Both the position numbers and the translations under genes were made by a program. 64,000 nucleotides of DNA, from positions 1 to 64,000 of the forward strand of contig JACPZP010000101.1 in NCBI GenBank assembly GCA_016195405.1. The letters are read 5' to 3'. Under the pieces are notes generated by a model. That model made no database searches. It had not been told where the DNA came from and was given only the letters and a program-made list of their open reading frames with translations. Of this stretch, positions 25,630 through 35,908 are shown piece by piece; position 1 is the first letter of the stretch; every line of letters starts with the position of its first letter. This DNA is from Planctomycetota bacterium (GTDB lineage: Bacteria; Planctomycetota; Planctomycetia; Gemmatales; Gemmataceae).

Positions 25630-26052
25630 TCATGGAATTCCGAGCAACGTTTTCGTGTCGCCGAGAATATCTACCGTCCCGTCCTTCAGTATACGGTACA
25701 GCTTTTTCTCCGAGATTACAATTTCACCCTCGTAGCAAGCTCCTCCCAAGTGAGGATCATCGTGAACTGCTCGAATGTCAGTAGGGCTCGGATCCTGCTG
25801 GAAGTCCACGCCGGTGTTCGGGTGCGTGTGGAACGTAGCGATGATCGGCATCCCAGCGCGAACGCCTCCGTCGTGATTTGGCACGATGATTTCATTCTGC
25901 GTCCCTTTGGCCCATCGTTCCACCAGTAGGGTTCCATCGTTCGATTTCAGGACGAAACCTCCTTCTTCGTGAGCTTCCGTTTGACCTGGATTGGACTCCA
26001 GCCAAGCTCGTCGCAATTCGGCCTGAATCTTGATGTCGGCTAGAATGTCCAC
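25630..26052 (-). CDS. JAMM/JAB-like metalloprotease-fold protein
   Basis: 140 residues from GTG 26052. The JAMM signature is complete: an acidic pair in HEEGGFVL (about 28-35), then TFHTHPN with His75 and His77, and PSPTDI with Ser89 and Asp92. This is the zinc site of isopeptidases of the JAB/MPN clan and related DUF4329-type proteins. Bacterial members cleave ubiquitin-like tags, cell-wall peptides or are parts of toxins. The AGGAG overlaps the GTG directly, so the true start could be the ATT two codons on, or upstream signals are unusual. Cotranscribed with the 87-residue gene. Confidence 0.75.
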   Translation of the reverse strand: MDILADIKIQAELRRAWLESNPGQTEAHEEGGFVLKSNDGTLLVERWAKGTQNEIIVPNHDGGVRAGMPIIATFHTHPNTGVDFQQDPSPTDIRAVHDDPHLGGACYEGEIVISEKKLYRILKDGTVDILGDTKTLLGIP

Positions 26053-26113
26053 TCCTTTCTCCGCTTGGTGCGTTCTCTACAAGAATCTACCCTCCCAGCT
26101 ACGAGCTTCAAGA

Positions 26114-26146
26114 ATAAAAAAGCCCGGCTCGCTTCAGAGCCGGGCT
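26114..26146 (-). terminator. Rho-independent terminator of groEL
   Basis: Perfect 10-base stem AGCCCGGCTC/GAGCCGGGCT with a six-base loop, followed on the minus strand by a run of six Ts. It lies 35 bases past the groEL stop and before the JAMM-like gene, so groEL is separated transcriptionally from the genes downstream. Confidence 0.9.
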
Positions 26147-26180
26147 CTGTTATGGAAATCCGCCTTGCGCGGGTTTGACG

Positions 26181-27839
<1,659 letters not shown>

Positions 27840-28046
27840 TTAAAGGTCGTTTTCGGTTAATTCAGCGTCTTTCAGGATCTTCTTCAACGTTCCAATTTTC
27901 AAATCCTTGTTTCCATGCACCGGCACGGTAACGATGTTCCGAGCACCGGGCTTGGAGTAAATGTGGTGACTGCTTCTAATCCGCTTGAGAACCCAGCCGT
28001 TCGTTTCGAGGACAGTACAAACGTGCTTTCCCGAGACGGATTTCAA
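27840..28046 (-). CDS. hicA: HicA-type mRNA interferase toxin (TTG start)
   Basis: 68 residues with the HicA double-stranded-RNA-binding-like fold: VLETNGWVLKRIRSSHHIYS contains the catalytic His of the GSHHIY-type motif, followed by TVPVHGNKDLKIGTLKKILK. HicA cleaves mRNA when free. The start is a TTG overlapping the hicB stop (TTGA), with GGAGG seven bases upstream inside the last hicB codons, so translation is coupled. It lies between hicB and groEL. The module should be functional by sequence. Confidence 0.88.
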   Translation of the reverse strand: MKSVSGKHVCTVLETNGWVLKRIRSSHHIYSKPGARNIVTVPVHGNKDLKIGTLKKILKDAELTENDL

Positions 28047-28246
28047 ACTTCGACCTCCATTACTTGGGCTGCGGGGTCGGTCATCGCTTCTTCGAGAGCG
28101 ACTTCCAGCCAGCCGGCAGCAGCCTCGCGAATATTCGCAAGAGCGTCATCCAGTGTGTCGCCTTCAGAGACACAGCCGGGAAGACCGGGTACTTCCGCCC
28201 AGTAACCGCCCTCTTCCGCGGGATGGAGGATGACTTTCAGCTTCAC
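28043..28246 (-). CDS. hicB: HicB-type antitoxin
   Basis: 67 residues, GTG start at 28246. The partial RNase-H-like fold of HicB is seen in LHPAEEGGYWAEVPGLPGC, then VSEGDTLDDALANIREAAAG. There is no separate C-terminal DNA-binding domain, so it is the short type; operon autoregulation would need another route. It overlaps hicA by four bases. The module sits in a groES-to-groEL gap, transcribed the same way. Confidence 0.88.
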   Translation of the reverse strand: MKLKVILHPAEEGGYWAEVPGLPGCVSEGDTLDDALANIREAAAGWLEVALEEAMTDPAAQVMEVEV

Positions 28247-28324
28247 GTGGATTCCACTCCGTCTCGCTGACTATCGCTTTTGGGTCGCGCCGAAACTCAA
28301 CGGCACAGCTCCCTTAACTCGCGA

Positions 28325-28597
28325 CTAACCCTGATCGCTCTCCATCAACTCGAGCAAGAGCTTCGCAACGCGCTGATTTCTGCTCCAATCTCCATCGAGC
28401 CCCATGCTGATTGTTTCAAGCTTTTGGAGGTGAGACGCCAATTCATCTACAGTCGTCCTCTCTTGCATGAATCGATAAATCACGGGGATATAGCTGTCGT
28501 ATTCATCGTCGGGCACGCCGCATCCTATTGGATCCCAATGGGACATCAAAATCCTCCGGATGGCATCGACGTCGGCTTTCCAATCGCGTTGATTCAT
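28325..28597 (-). CDS. DUF1871-like small protein
   Basis: 90 residues, acidic and helical. The stretch ILMSHWDPIGCGVPDDEYDS followed by YIPVIYRFM is the core pattern of DUF1871-like proteins (helix, WDP, EDEYD). The C-terminus has helical RVAKLLLELMESD. No ribosome binding site is obvious. Function unknown; relatives are often found beside toxin or immunity genes, which fits the hicBA neighbour. Confidence 0.65.
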   Translation of the reverse strand: MNQRDWKADVDAIRRILMSHWDPIGCGVPDDEYDSYIPVIYRFMQERTTVDELASHLQKLETISMGLDGDWSRNQRVAKLLLELMESDQG

Positions 28598-28659
28598 TGG
28601 TCGATTTTCTTTGCCCGTCAGTTACGTCAGGGCGGCTTCGGCGTTCGATGCTCATCCTG

Positions 28660-29097
28660 TCACTCCGCCTCGCTGACAATCATGTTTGGATCGCGCGGAT
28701 ACAGCCGCTGCTTGGTGCAGTCCACCAGGAAATCCAGGTCCTCCAGCACAATGGCGCCGATAAGAGCGGTATCGCGCTTCGGTTCGACCATGGCATTGAA
28801 AACGCTATGGCGGCCCATCAGCTCCAGGTACACGCCTTCCACGAGCGGACGCGTAGCACTCCTTCTGTCGGCGTAGCGAACTTTGACTTTTTCGGTGCTC
28901 GACAAACCCAGCTTCTTGGCCGCGTTTTGCGGCAGCACCAAGCGCGTGGCGCCGGAATCGACGACGCCCTGGATTTTAAGGCGACGCACTTTGTCCGGAT
29001 CGAGATCGCCGCGGCGGGCCAGAATCATGTCTTCGTTATTCGCTAATTCGACTTCGACTTTGAATCGGCCCACTTTTCCCACCTCGATGGTTCGCAT
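28660..29097 (-). CDS. Retropepsin-like aspartyl protease
   Basis: 145 residues. The single-domain clan AA aspartyl protease pattern is present: the catalytic motif VDSGATRLVLP (Asp-Ser-Gly-Ala) at about residues 46-56, a flap-like strand region VKVRYADRR, and the hydrophobic ALIGAIVLEDLDFLVD before the end. These proteins act as dimers; substrates in bacteria are mostly unknown. GGGAG precedes the ATG at a normal distance. It starts 42 bases after groES, so probably cotranscribed with it. Confidence 0.82.
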   Translation of the reverse strand: MRTIEVGKVGRFKVEVELANNEDMILARRGDLDPDKVRRLKIQGVVDSGATRLVLPQNAAKKLGLSSTEKVKVRYADRRSATRPLVEGVYLELMGRHSVFNAMVEPKRDTALIGAIVLEDLDFLVDCTKQRLYPRDPNMIVSEAE

Positions 29098-29139
29098 CGC
29101 CGTCTCCCTTCTCGCTCCGAGCGCGAAGCCGCGAGCGGC

Positions 29140-29427
29140 TTAGTCCATCACCGCGAGAATGTCTTCCTCGCGCATTAGGAGCAGTTGGCCTTCTTTGTCT
29201 TTGTATTCGTCGCCGGCCCAGGAGGTGAACAGGACGGTGTCGCCGACTTTTACCTGGAGGCCGCGGCGGGTGCCGTCTTTCAATTGCCGGCCGTTGCCGA
29301 CGGCGAGGACTTTGCCCTGTTGCGGCTTGTTCTTGGCGGTGTCGGGCAGGACGATGCCGCCGGGGGTTTTCTCTTCGGCTTCCTGGCGGCGAACAACGAC
29401 GCGATCTCCCAGCGGCTTTACCTTCAT
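29140..29427 (-). CDS. groES: Co-chaperonin GroES
   Basis: 95 residues, full length for the 10 kDa co-chaperonin: KPLGDRVVVRRQEAEEKTPG, then GIVLPDTAKNKPQQGKVLAVG with the mobile loop, and the roof strand VKVGDTVLFTSWAG. It caps the GroEL ring. Normally groES is immediately followed by groEL; here 1.3 kb of other genes intervenes. I found no CIRCE (HrcA) inverted repeat upstream, so heat regulation by that route is not supported. Confidence 0.96.
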   Translation of the reverse strand: MKVKPLGDRVVVRRQEAEEKTPGGIVLPDTAKNKPQQGKVLAVGNGRQLKDGTRRGLQVKVGDTVLFTSWAGDEYKDKEGQLLLMREEDILAVMD

Positions 29428-29738
29428 GGCGAGTCTCCTCGGGATCGACCCCGCAGATTCGCTGTGCGCTCATCCGCGGGCTTGGGTCGCATAATTGGGA
29501 ACAGTATTCCAGGCAGCGACGGAGCAAACGGTGTGCCCATGCCTACAGAGTGCCGTAAACCAATCAAATGCAACAGGTTAGGCATCTCAGCCAATGCCCC
29601 GGCGGCTGCCAATATTGCGTGTTGAGATTGCCGCGGACCGATCTGCCTGCCGCTTTGGCAGAGACTCTTGATAAAGGCGCGGTACTTTGACATTCGCATT
29701 CCACAGCGGTAGTTTGTTGGTTGGAATGGAGGTCGGGC
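29428..29738. other. Divergent intergenic region between groES and the DUF1569 gene
   Basis: About 310 bases without a gene I can support. It carries one copy of short repeat D (29449-29486) close to the groES start and the ribosome binding site of the plus-strand gene (GGAGG at 29727-29731). No CIRCE element, no clear promoter pair. Confidence 0.5.
29449..29486. repeat. Short repeat D, copy 2, upstream of groES
   Basis: Complement of the repeat inside tmk: CCCCGCAGATTCGCT followed by GCGCTCATCCGCGGGCTTGG, differing from that copy by a few bases. It is about 20 bases upstream of the groES start codon on the minus strand and so lies in its leader. Confidence 0.6.
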
Positions 29739-30197
29739 ATGCCACAACGAGCCCTCGAATTCAAAGGTTTTCCAGAAGTCGTTGCCGAACTGGACCGTCT
29801 TCACCAAAGCGGCTACACGAAGCTCGGCCAATGGGATCTCGCCCAGATATGCAATCACCTCGGGTACTTCATTCAAGCTTCGCTCGACGGGCCTAAGGCG
29901 ACCGTGCCGTGGATCTTGAAGTTTCTATTCGGCCGATTTGTGCTTCGCCGCATCCTGAAACAGCGGCGCATGAAGGCAGGGGCGCCGACGCCGCAAAAAC
30001 CGCTGCCCGCGCCCGGCGGCGATGAAAGTGCGGCAGTCGAGCGCCTCAAACATGAGATTGAGCGGTTTCGCAATCACCACGGGGAACTGCACGCATCGCC
30101 GTTTTTCGGCTATCTTACACCGCAGGAGTGGAGTGAGTTGCACCTGATTCACTGCGCGCATCATCTCGGCTTTCTCTCGCCGAAATCAGGGTCGTGA
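29739..30197 (+). CDS. DUF1569 (DinB-like) protein
   Basis: 152 residues; the ATG at 29739 has GGAGG six bases upstream. DUF1569 belongs to the DinB/YfiT-like four-helix metal-binding fold: LGQWDLAQICNHLGYFIQAS with its His, and LHLIHCAHHLGFLSPK at the C-terminus with the second His set. Function is unknown; some relatives are thiol-dependent enzymes. A second DinB-like protein lies at 31911-32441. No signal peptide. Confidence 0.85.
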   Translation: MPQRALEFKGFPEVVAELDRLHQSGYTKLGQWDLAQICNHLGYFIQASLDGPKATVPWILKFLFGRFVLRRILKQRRMKAGAPTPQKPLPAPGGDESAAVERLKHEIERFRNHHGELHASPFFGYLTPQEWSELHLIHCAHHLGFLSPKSGS

Positions 30198-30239
30198 GGC
30201 TCTCAATTCCTTACCGGGTTTGCACCGAGGAGGCCAATC

Positions 30240-31097
30240 ATGGAATGGGAAGGACGCGAAGAAAGCAGCAATGTGGAAGATCGCCGCGGCATGGGCGCGA
30301 AGGTGGGAATCGCGGCGGGCGGCGGCGGCTTAATCGTCTTGATCCTCGCCCTGATCTTGAACGTCGATCCACAACAGCTAGCGCAAGTCATTCCTCAAGG
30401 ACAACAGCAGCAATCGGACACGCCGCGCGCGAAAGACCCGGCGGAGGAAAAGGTCGCGAAGTTTTCCAAAGTCATCTTCCACGACACCGAAGTCGTGTGG
30501 GGCAAGCTGTTCCGCGATGTTGGCAAGAAGTACCGCGAGCCGAAGCTCGTCCTTTACACCGGCCGCACCGAGTCCGCGTGCGGACTTGGCGAGGCGGCGA
30601 TGGGCCCGTTCTACTGTCCGGGTGATGAGAAGGTGTACATCGACCTGGCCTTTTATCAGGACATGCAGCGCAAGCTGAACGCACCAGGCGAGTTCGCCCG
30701 CGCCTATGTCATCGCGCACGAGGTCGGCCATCACGTGCAAAAGCTGCTGGGTTATTCCAAACGCGTGGACGAAATTCGGCGCACCGGCAGCAAGGTCGAG
30801 GCGAATCACGCTTCGGTGCGCCTTGAGCTTCAGGCCGACTATCTCGCGGGCGTCTGGGCCCACCACGGGCAAGAGCAGTTCAAGTTTTTGCAGAAAGGCG
30901 ACATCGAATCAGCCATGAATGCCGCCAACCAAATCGGCGACGACCGCCTGCAGAAACGGGCCCGCGGCGTGGTTGTGCCGGACGCGTTCACGCACGGCAC
31001 ATCCCAGCAGCGCATGCGCTGGTTTAGAGCCGGGTTCGACAGTGGCAGCGTGAGCGGCGCGGCCCAGCTTTTCAAGCTTCCCTACGGCGATCTGTAG
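30240..31097 (+). CDS. YpfJ-type neutral zinc metallopeptidase
   Basis: 285 residues with AGGAGG before the ATG. The acidic N-terminus is followed by a glycine-rich membrane helix (GIAAGGGGLIVLILALIL), then the peptidase: YCPGDEKVYIDLAFY, VIAHEVGHHVQKLLG with the HExxH zinc site, LELQADYLAGVWAHH with the third ligand, and AFTHGTSQQRMRWFRAGF at the end. This is PF04228 (putative neutral zinc metallopeptidase). The length and topology are typical, with the catalytic part outside the cytoplasm. Substrate unknown. Confidence 0.93.
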   Translation: MEWEGREESSNVEDRRGMGAKVGIAAGGGGLIVLILALILNVDPQQLAQVIPQGQQQQSDTPRAKDPAEEKVAKFSKVIFHDTEVVWGKLFRDVGKKYREPKLVLYTGRTESACGLGEAAMGPFYCPGDEKVYIDLAFYQDMQRKLNAPGEFARAYVIAHEVGHHVQKLLGYSKRVDEIRRTGSKVEANHASVRLELQADYLAGVWAHHGQEQFKFLQKGDIESAMNAANQIGDDRLQKRARGVVVPDAFTHGTSQQRMRWFRAGFDSGSVSGAAQLFKLPYGDL

Positions 31098-31215
31098 ATG
31101 CGGTTCGATTCAAAGCGCAGCGGTGCGGAAAAATTGGTCATATCCCGCGCATTCATCACAATCGTGTCCTAGATTTGAGAAACCGGCTCAGCGGACTCAC
31201 ACCAGGACGCCCACC

Positions 31216-31887
31216 ATGCCTGCCCCACAGCTTGCTTCACACCCGATGGCGCCAGACGGCCTTGATTCTCCGACCGTGGAATATGAACGTGGCCGGTTGG
31301 CGCGCGAGATTCCCCTTTCGCTGCACGAATCGGCCACGCTGAACTGTCATTCCATGGCGATCAAGCGCTTTCTTTGGGCGCTCCTTCCACTGTTTTTTGC
31401 CATGATCTTCGCCGCCGTCACGGTGAACATGGTGAAAAAGAACCTCGTTCCCTCCGCCGTTTTCGGAGGCGTCCTCAGCGGTTTTTTATTTCTCTGGGGC
31501 CTGTGGCTGATTTCAAAATCTCTGCAAATGTACTCGGATCGCATCGACGACTTGTCCATCTGCCACACTGGCTTGCGCTGGCGCAAAGGCGAGAAACAGA
31601 CCCTGGCTCTTTGGTCGGACATTGCCGAGGTGGACGTCTCAAGCGACACGCCCCGAACAGGTCAGACCGGACTCGTGGGGGCGATGCAAGCCTGGTCGGC
31701 CGCGACCACCATCAACTCGGTCACCATCAAACTGCACTCCCGGGAAACGCTAGTAGTCCGCCGCGACACCGTGTCTGATTTCGTGCGCTTCGCCAACACG
31801 GTGAAAAGCCGGCACGAGGAAACGCTTCAGGAGGCGAAGCGGTCCGGCGGCAAGAGTGCGTTTAACAGGGCATTCGCGCTGCCGTAA
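31216..31887 (+). CDS. DUF6585-like two-helix membrane protein
   Basis: 223 residues from the ATG at 31216; upstream codons have no support. Two membrane helices (FLWALLPLFFAMIFAAVTV and GGVLSGFLFLWGLWLI) are followed by a PH-like soluble domain with LSICHTGLRWRKGEKQTLAL and SVTIKLHSRETLVVR. This arrangement resembles DUF6585 proteins, from memory. Membrane-bound, function unknown. Convergent with the DinB-like gene. Confidence 0.7.
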   Translation: MPAPQLASHPMAPDGLDSPTVEYERGRLAREIPLSLHESATLNCHSMAIKRFLWALLPLFFAMIFAAVTVNMVKKNLVPSAVFGGVLSGFLFLWGLWLISKSLQMYSDRIDDLSICHTGLRWRKGEKQTLALWSDIAEVDVSSDTPRTGQTGLVGAMQAWSAATTINSVTIKLHSRETLVVRRDTVSDFVRFANTVKSRHEETLQEAKRSGGKSAFNRAFALP

Positions 31888-31910
31888 GGGCGTTTCCAAT
31901 TCCCACATTG

Positions 31911-32441
31911 TCACGTCAAGAACGGAAAGTACTCCCGCCACGGTCCGATCTCCTCGCGGTACTGGTACGCCATGGCCTTGGCGATTTGATGGATGTGATT
32001 GAGGTCGTGCACAACCCAGGTGGCGAGCAATTGCCGTAGTGTCACAGGCCCCAGGTCGGGATGACGGCCGAGTAATTCCAGGTGCGCCGGAGTTAGTCGT
32101 GACTCCGCGAGCTCTCGCAGATTGGCCGTGCGAAGCTCCTCAAACGTGTCCAGCAATTCGGCGATCGATTTCCCCCGGCTTGCCTCATACATCGCGTAAC
32201 GGTCAAACGGTGCGAACGGCTGGGATTCGCCCCGTTGAAGGATCAGCGAAACTCGCACCATCCAATCGGTTCGCTCGCCATGGATCAAATGGCCCACCAC
32301 ATCGAATGGGCTGAAAGTGTTGTCGCCGTAGTTGCTGTGAGTCCAAATGTCGCTAATTCCGGCGAGCATCGATCGCAGAGCCCTTGGCGTGTTCCGCAGG
32401 ATTTCCAGGGCTTGTTCGAGCTGAAAAGTAGGCGTCGGCAC
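31911..32441 (-). CDS. DinB superfamily protein
   Basis: 176 residues from the GTG at 32441, which has GAGGGGG eight bases upstream; the frame continues upstream but into sequence that overlaps the leader of the divergent gene and lacks family features. The DinB four-helix fold is shown by FSPFDVVGHLIHGERTDWMV with a metal His and LLATWVVHDLNHIHQIAKAM with the other two His. Possible thiol S-transferase-like role, not determined. Confidence 0.85.
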   Translation of the reverse strand: MPTPTFQLEQALEILRNTPRALRSMLAGISDIWTHSNYGDNTFSPFDVVGHLIHGERTDWMVRVSLILQRGESQPFAPFDRYAMYEASRGKSIAELLDTFEELRTANLRELAESRLTPAHLELLGRHPDLGPVTLRQLLATWVVHDLNHIHQIAKAMAYQYREEIGPWREYFPFLT

Positions 32442-32586
32442 GGCTGAACCCCCTCGCCTGAAGAACAATTCTGTATACCCGACAATGTATGAACGCTCGC
32501 TTCCTCCTCGGCAAGAAAGTACAATAAGCTGCGAGCCGCCCCTGCCCGCCTTTTTGCGACTAATTCCACGCACGCCGGAGCCCCAG

Positions 32587-35500
32587 ATGCGTTGTTTGCC
32601 TTGTCGCTGGCTGATTGTCCTTCCATTGGCTGTTTTCGGCTGTTGCGTCCTCTTGGCGTCATCCGCCGCACAAACCAAAGACCTAAGCCCCGACCACGCC
32701 GTCAAGATGGCCAAGGGCATTGATCTCTTCAAGAGGCACGTCCGGCCGATTCTTGCCGACAAATGCCTTCGCTGTCACGGCAGCAAAGCGGTGGAATCGG
32801 AACTCGATCTGAGCGATCGCGACGGGTTGCTCAAAGGCGGCGTCAAGGGACCTGCCATCGTCGCCGGCAAGAGCAAGGACAGTTTGTTGATCAAGCTCAT
32901 TAGCCATGCCGCCGAGCCGCATATGCCAAAGGGGCGCGACAAGCTGCCGGCGGAGGCGATCGCGCTCATCAGCCAATGGATCGACCACGGCGCGCCCTAC
33001 GACAACCCATTGGTGGCCGCCAAGCTCAAGAAGCCGAGTTGGACGGAACGTGTACTGCCAGGGGAGTCGAAGCGCTTCTGGTCGTTCGAGCCGCTCGCGA
33101 AGCTGGCGCCGCCGCGGGTGAAGAACGTCGGCTGGTGCCGGACGCCGGTGGATGGATTCATTCTCGCGCAACTCGAGGACGCTGGCATCCAGCCGAATCC
33201 GCAGTCCGACAAGCATCTGCTCATTCGCAGAGCTTATTTCGATCTTGTGGGCTTGCCGCCGCCGCCGGAGGAAGTCGAAGCATACTTGAAGGACAGTTCG
33301 CCGGATGCTTACGGCAAGCTGATCGACCGCCTGCTCGCCGGTCCACATTACGGCGAGCGTTTGGCCCGCCACTGGCTCGATCTCGCGCGTTTTGCCGAAA
33401 GCCACGGCTTCGAGCACGACTACGATCGGCCTAGCTCTTATCACTACCGCGACTTCGTCATCGAGGCGCTCAACCTCGACTTGCCTTTCGACACTTTCGT
33501 CAAATGGCAGATTGCCGGTGACGAGTACGAGCCGAACAACAACCTCGCGCTCAAGGCGACTGGCTTTTTGGCCGCCGGCGTCCACAGCACGCAGATCACC
33601 AAGAACGAAGTCGAGAAACACCGCTATGACGAGATGGACGACAAGCTCGCCACCATCGGAACGGCGATGCTCGGCCTGACGGTCGGCTGCGCACGCTGCC
33701 ACGACCATAAGTTCGATCCCATTCCTCAGCGCGACTACTATCGCCTACTGTCGACGTTCACGACCACCGTTCGCAGCGAAATCGAATTGAATCTCGATCC
33801 CGTCGGCTACGCAAATGCAAAAGCGGCGTTTGACCGCGAGCATGAGCCGTTCCTCGATGCGCTCAAAAAGTTCGAAGAGACGGAATTGCCGATGCGCTGG
33901 GCGGAATGGGAAAAAGCCGGTAACGGAGGGGCGACTGTTCCTTGGGAGGTCGTCGAACTGAGCAAGTTCGAATCCAAGGAGGGAGCGAAGTTGACGCTTC
34001 AATCCGATGGTTCGCTTTTGGCTTCGGGAAAGAACGCGAAATTCGACACCTACACGCTAGTTGCCAAGACCAAATTGCGGAACATCACCAGCGTTCGTTT
34101 GGAAGCGCTGACTCATCCTTCGATGTCCAAAGGCGGGCCGGGCCGGGCGGGCAACGGCAACTTCGCACTATCGGACTTCAAATTAACAACGGCGCCGACA
34201 GGTCAGGGTGCGGACGCCCCTGGTACGCCGGTATCGGTCGTTTTGCGCAAGCCGCGCGCGACATTCGAGCAGAAGGGCTTGCCTATCGCCGCCGCTATCG
34301 ACACGGATGCGAAGTCCGCGTGGGCTGTTGATCCGCAATTCGGCAAGGATCACGCCGCCGCCTTTGAGACGGATCCTTTCGGCTTCGACGGCGGGACGGT
34401 TCTGACATTCACGCTCCACTTCAATAACAACGACAGCCACAACCTCGGCCGCCCTCGCCTGGCGATTTCGTCTGGCGAGAGTCCCGACTTGCTGGCTCCC
34501 GGAATGCCACCCAAGATTCGCGCGGTGCTTGTGACTCCTTCGGAAAAACGCAACGCCGAGCAGACGGCCGCTCTACTCGGCTGGTTCAAGACTACCGATT
34601 CCGAGTGGCGCGAACTCAATCGCAAGCGTGAGGAACATCTCATCAAGGCCCCGAAACCATTAACCTCGAAGTGCCTGATCGCGACGGAGGGTCTGCCGGC
34701 GATTCGCCTGCACACTCAGGGCGACGATTTCCTTCCTGAGACTCACTTCCTGCGCCGCGGCGACCCTGATAACAAGGAGGGCGTTGCGACGCAGTCGTTC
34801 TTGCAGGTGCTGATGCCGGGATCGGATAGCGAAAAGCGTTGGCGCTCGCAGCCGCCGACCGGTTCGCGCACTAGCTATCGCCGCCGCGCCATGGCCGAAT
34901 GGCTCACCGATAACGACAACGGCGCCGGTCAATTGCTGGCACGAGTCATCGTCAACCGGCTTTGGCAGCATCACATGGGCCGCGGCATCGTGGCGACACC
35001 GAGCGATTTCGGCGTCCGCGGCGAACGGCCCACGCATCCGGAACTTCTCGATTACCTTGCCGGCGAACTCATCCAAGGTGGCTGGAAGCTCAAGCCTATT
35101 CACAAGCTGATCATGACCAGCGCCGTTTATCAGCAAAGCTCGGCACTCGATGAGGCGCGCGCCAAGGTCGATCGCGACAACAAGCTCTTCTGGCGTCGGC
35201 CGTCGCGCCGTCTCGAAGCCGAAGTCATCCGCGACACCTTGTTGGCCGTCAGCGGGAGCCTCGATCCCAAGATGTACGGTCCCGGCACCCTCGATGAGGC
35301 CAGCAAACGCCGCAGCATCTACTTCACCGTCAAGCGCAGCAAGCTGATGCCCATGATGGTTATCTTCGACGCGCCGGAGGCTCTCAGCGGCATGGCCGAA
35401 CGGCCCACGACAACCATCGCCCCGCAGGCGTTACATCTCCTCAACAACCCACAAGTGCGCCAAACGGCGAAGGACTTTGCGCGCCGCATCGCTCCTGACT

Positions 35501-35703
35501 CTAAGTCCAATCTCGAAGACGCCGTTCGCATGGGCTACCGCATCGCCGTGGCGCGAAACCCGACGCGCGAGGAAATGGAAGATTCGCTCGAATTCGTCAA
35601 CCGCCAGATGGCGACGTATCCAGGCGACGATCGTCGCCAACTCGCGCTGGCCGATTTGTGTCAAGTGCTCATGTGCTTGAATGAGTTTGTTTACGTGGAT
35701 TAG
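32587..35703 (+). CDS. PSCyt1-DUF1549-DUF1553 planctomycete cytochrome-like protein
   Basis: 1038 residues from ATG 32587 (GGAG six bases upstream), starting with a signal sequence (LIVLPLAVFGCCVLLASSAA). PSCyt1 has a heme-type site ADKCLRCHGSK at residues 58-67. DUF1549 follows (WCRTPVDGFILAQLEDAGI, LARHWLDLARFAES, and a second CxxCH in GCARCHDHKFDPI). A carbohydrate-binding-like middle part precedes DUF1553 (RQLLARVIVNRLWQHHMGRG-like block, APQALHLLNNPQV). The family is hugely expanded in planctomycetes and linked to polysaccharide use by inference. The usual DUF1501 partner is not adjacent. Confidence 0.93.
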   Translation: MRCLPCRWLIVLPLAVFGCCVLLASSAAQTKDLSPDHAVKMAKGIDLFKRHVRPILADKCLRCHGSKAVESELDLSDRDGLLKGGVKGPAIVAGKSKDSLLIKLISHAAEPHMPKGRDKLPAEAIALISQWIDHGAPYDNPLVAAKLKKPSWTERVLPGESKRFWSFEPLAKLAPPRVKNVGWCRTPVDGFILAQLEDAGIQPNPQSDKHLLIRRAYFDLVGLPPPPEEVEAYLKDSSPDAYGKLIDRLLAGPHYGERLARHWLDLARFAESHGFEHDYDRPSSYHYRDFVIEALNLDLPFDTFVKWQIAGDEYEPNNNLALKATGFLAAGVHSTQITKNEVEKHRYDEMDDKLATIGTAMLGLTVGCARCHDHKFDPIPQRDYYRLLSTFTTTVRSEIELNLDPVGYANAKAAFDREHEPFLDALKKFEETELPMRWAEWEKAGNGGATVPWEVVELSKFESKEGAKLTLQSDGSLLASGKNAKFDTYTLVAKTKLRNITSVRLEALTHPSMSKGGPGRAGNGNFALSDFKLTTAPTGQGADAPGTPVSVVLRKPRATFEQKGLPIAAAIDTDAKSAWAVDPQFGKDHAAAFETDPFGFDGGTVLTFTLHFNNNDSHNLGRPRLAISSGESPDLLAPGMPPKIRAVLVTPSEKRNAEQTAALLGWFKTTDSEWRELNRKREEHLIKAPKPLTSKCLIATEGLPAIRLHTQGDDFLPETHFLRRGDPDNKEGVATQSFLQVLMPGSDSEKRWRSQPPTGSRTSYRRRAMAEWLTDNDNGAGQLLARVIVNRLWQHHMGRGIVATPSDFGVRGERPTHPELLDYLAGELIQGGWKLKPIHKLIMTSAVYQQSSALDEARAKVDRDNKLFWRRPSRRLEAEVIRDTLLAVSGSLDPKMYGPGTLDEASKRRSIYFTVKRSKLMPMMVIFDAPEALSGMAERPTTTIAPQALHLLNNPQVRQTAKDFARRIAPDSKSNLEDAVRMGYRIAVARNPTREEMEDSLEFVNRQMATYPGDDRRQLALADLCQVLMCLNEFVYVD

Positions 35704-35711
35704 TCGCCCCG

Positions 35712-35812
35712 TTAGCCGCGAGCCTACGGCGAGCGCGGGCCGGATCCCTCGAGTTTGGGTGCACCCAATTCCGTGGGATTCCGTCCACGCTCGCCGCTGG
35801 CTCGCGGCTAAA
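35712..35812. repeat. Palindromic repeat A, copy 1
   Basis: A roughly 100-base element with inverted ends: TTAGCCGCGAGCC and GGCGAGCGCGG on the left, CGCTCGCCG and GGCTCGCGGCTAA on the right, around a less conserved core containing CCGTGGGATTCCG. It lies between the DUF1553 gene and the vWA gene. Further copies are at 37083-37186 and, inside queG, at 62704-62787. Confidence 0.85.
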
Positions 35813-35908
35813 CCCTAGCTCGCCCTCTGAACATTTTTTACCGTTTTCCACAATCCTCCTGGCAATCAGCATCGTCCTAATGTTGACATCCAATTGGAGG
35901 ACTTCGCG

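Noticed and set aside
25354-26052. Bacterial ubiquitination-like (Bil/CBASS-associated) operon
   Set aside because: A JAMM protein is present, but no E1, E2, ubiquitin-like or CD-NTase gene is near.
29428-29738. CIRCE element for heat regulation of groES
   Set aside because: I looked for TTAGCACTC and its complement spaced by nine bases and did not find it.
32683-33708. 341-residue frame antisense to the DUF1549 part
   Set aside because: Shadow of a well-supported gene; no ribosome binding site or motif.
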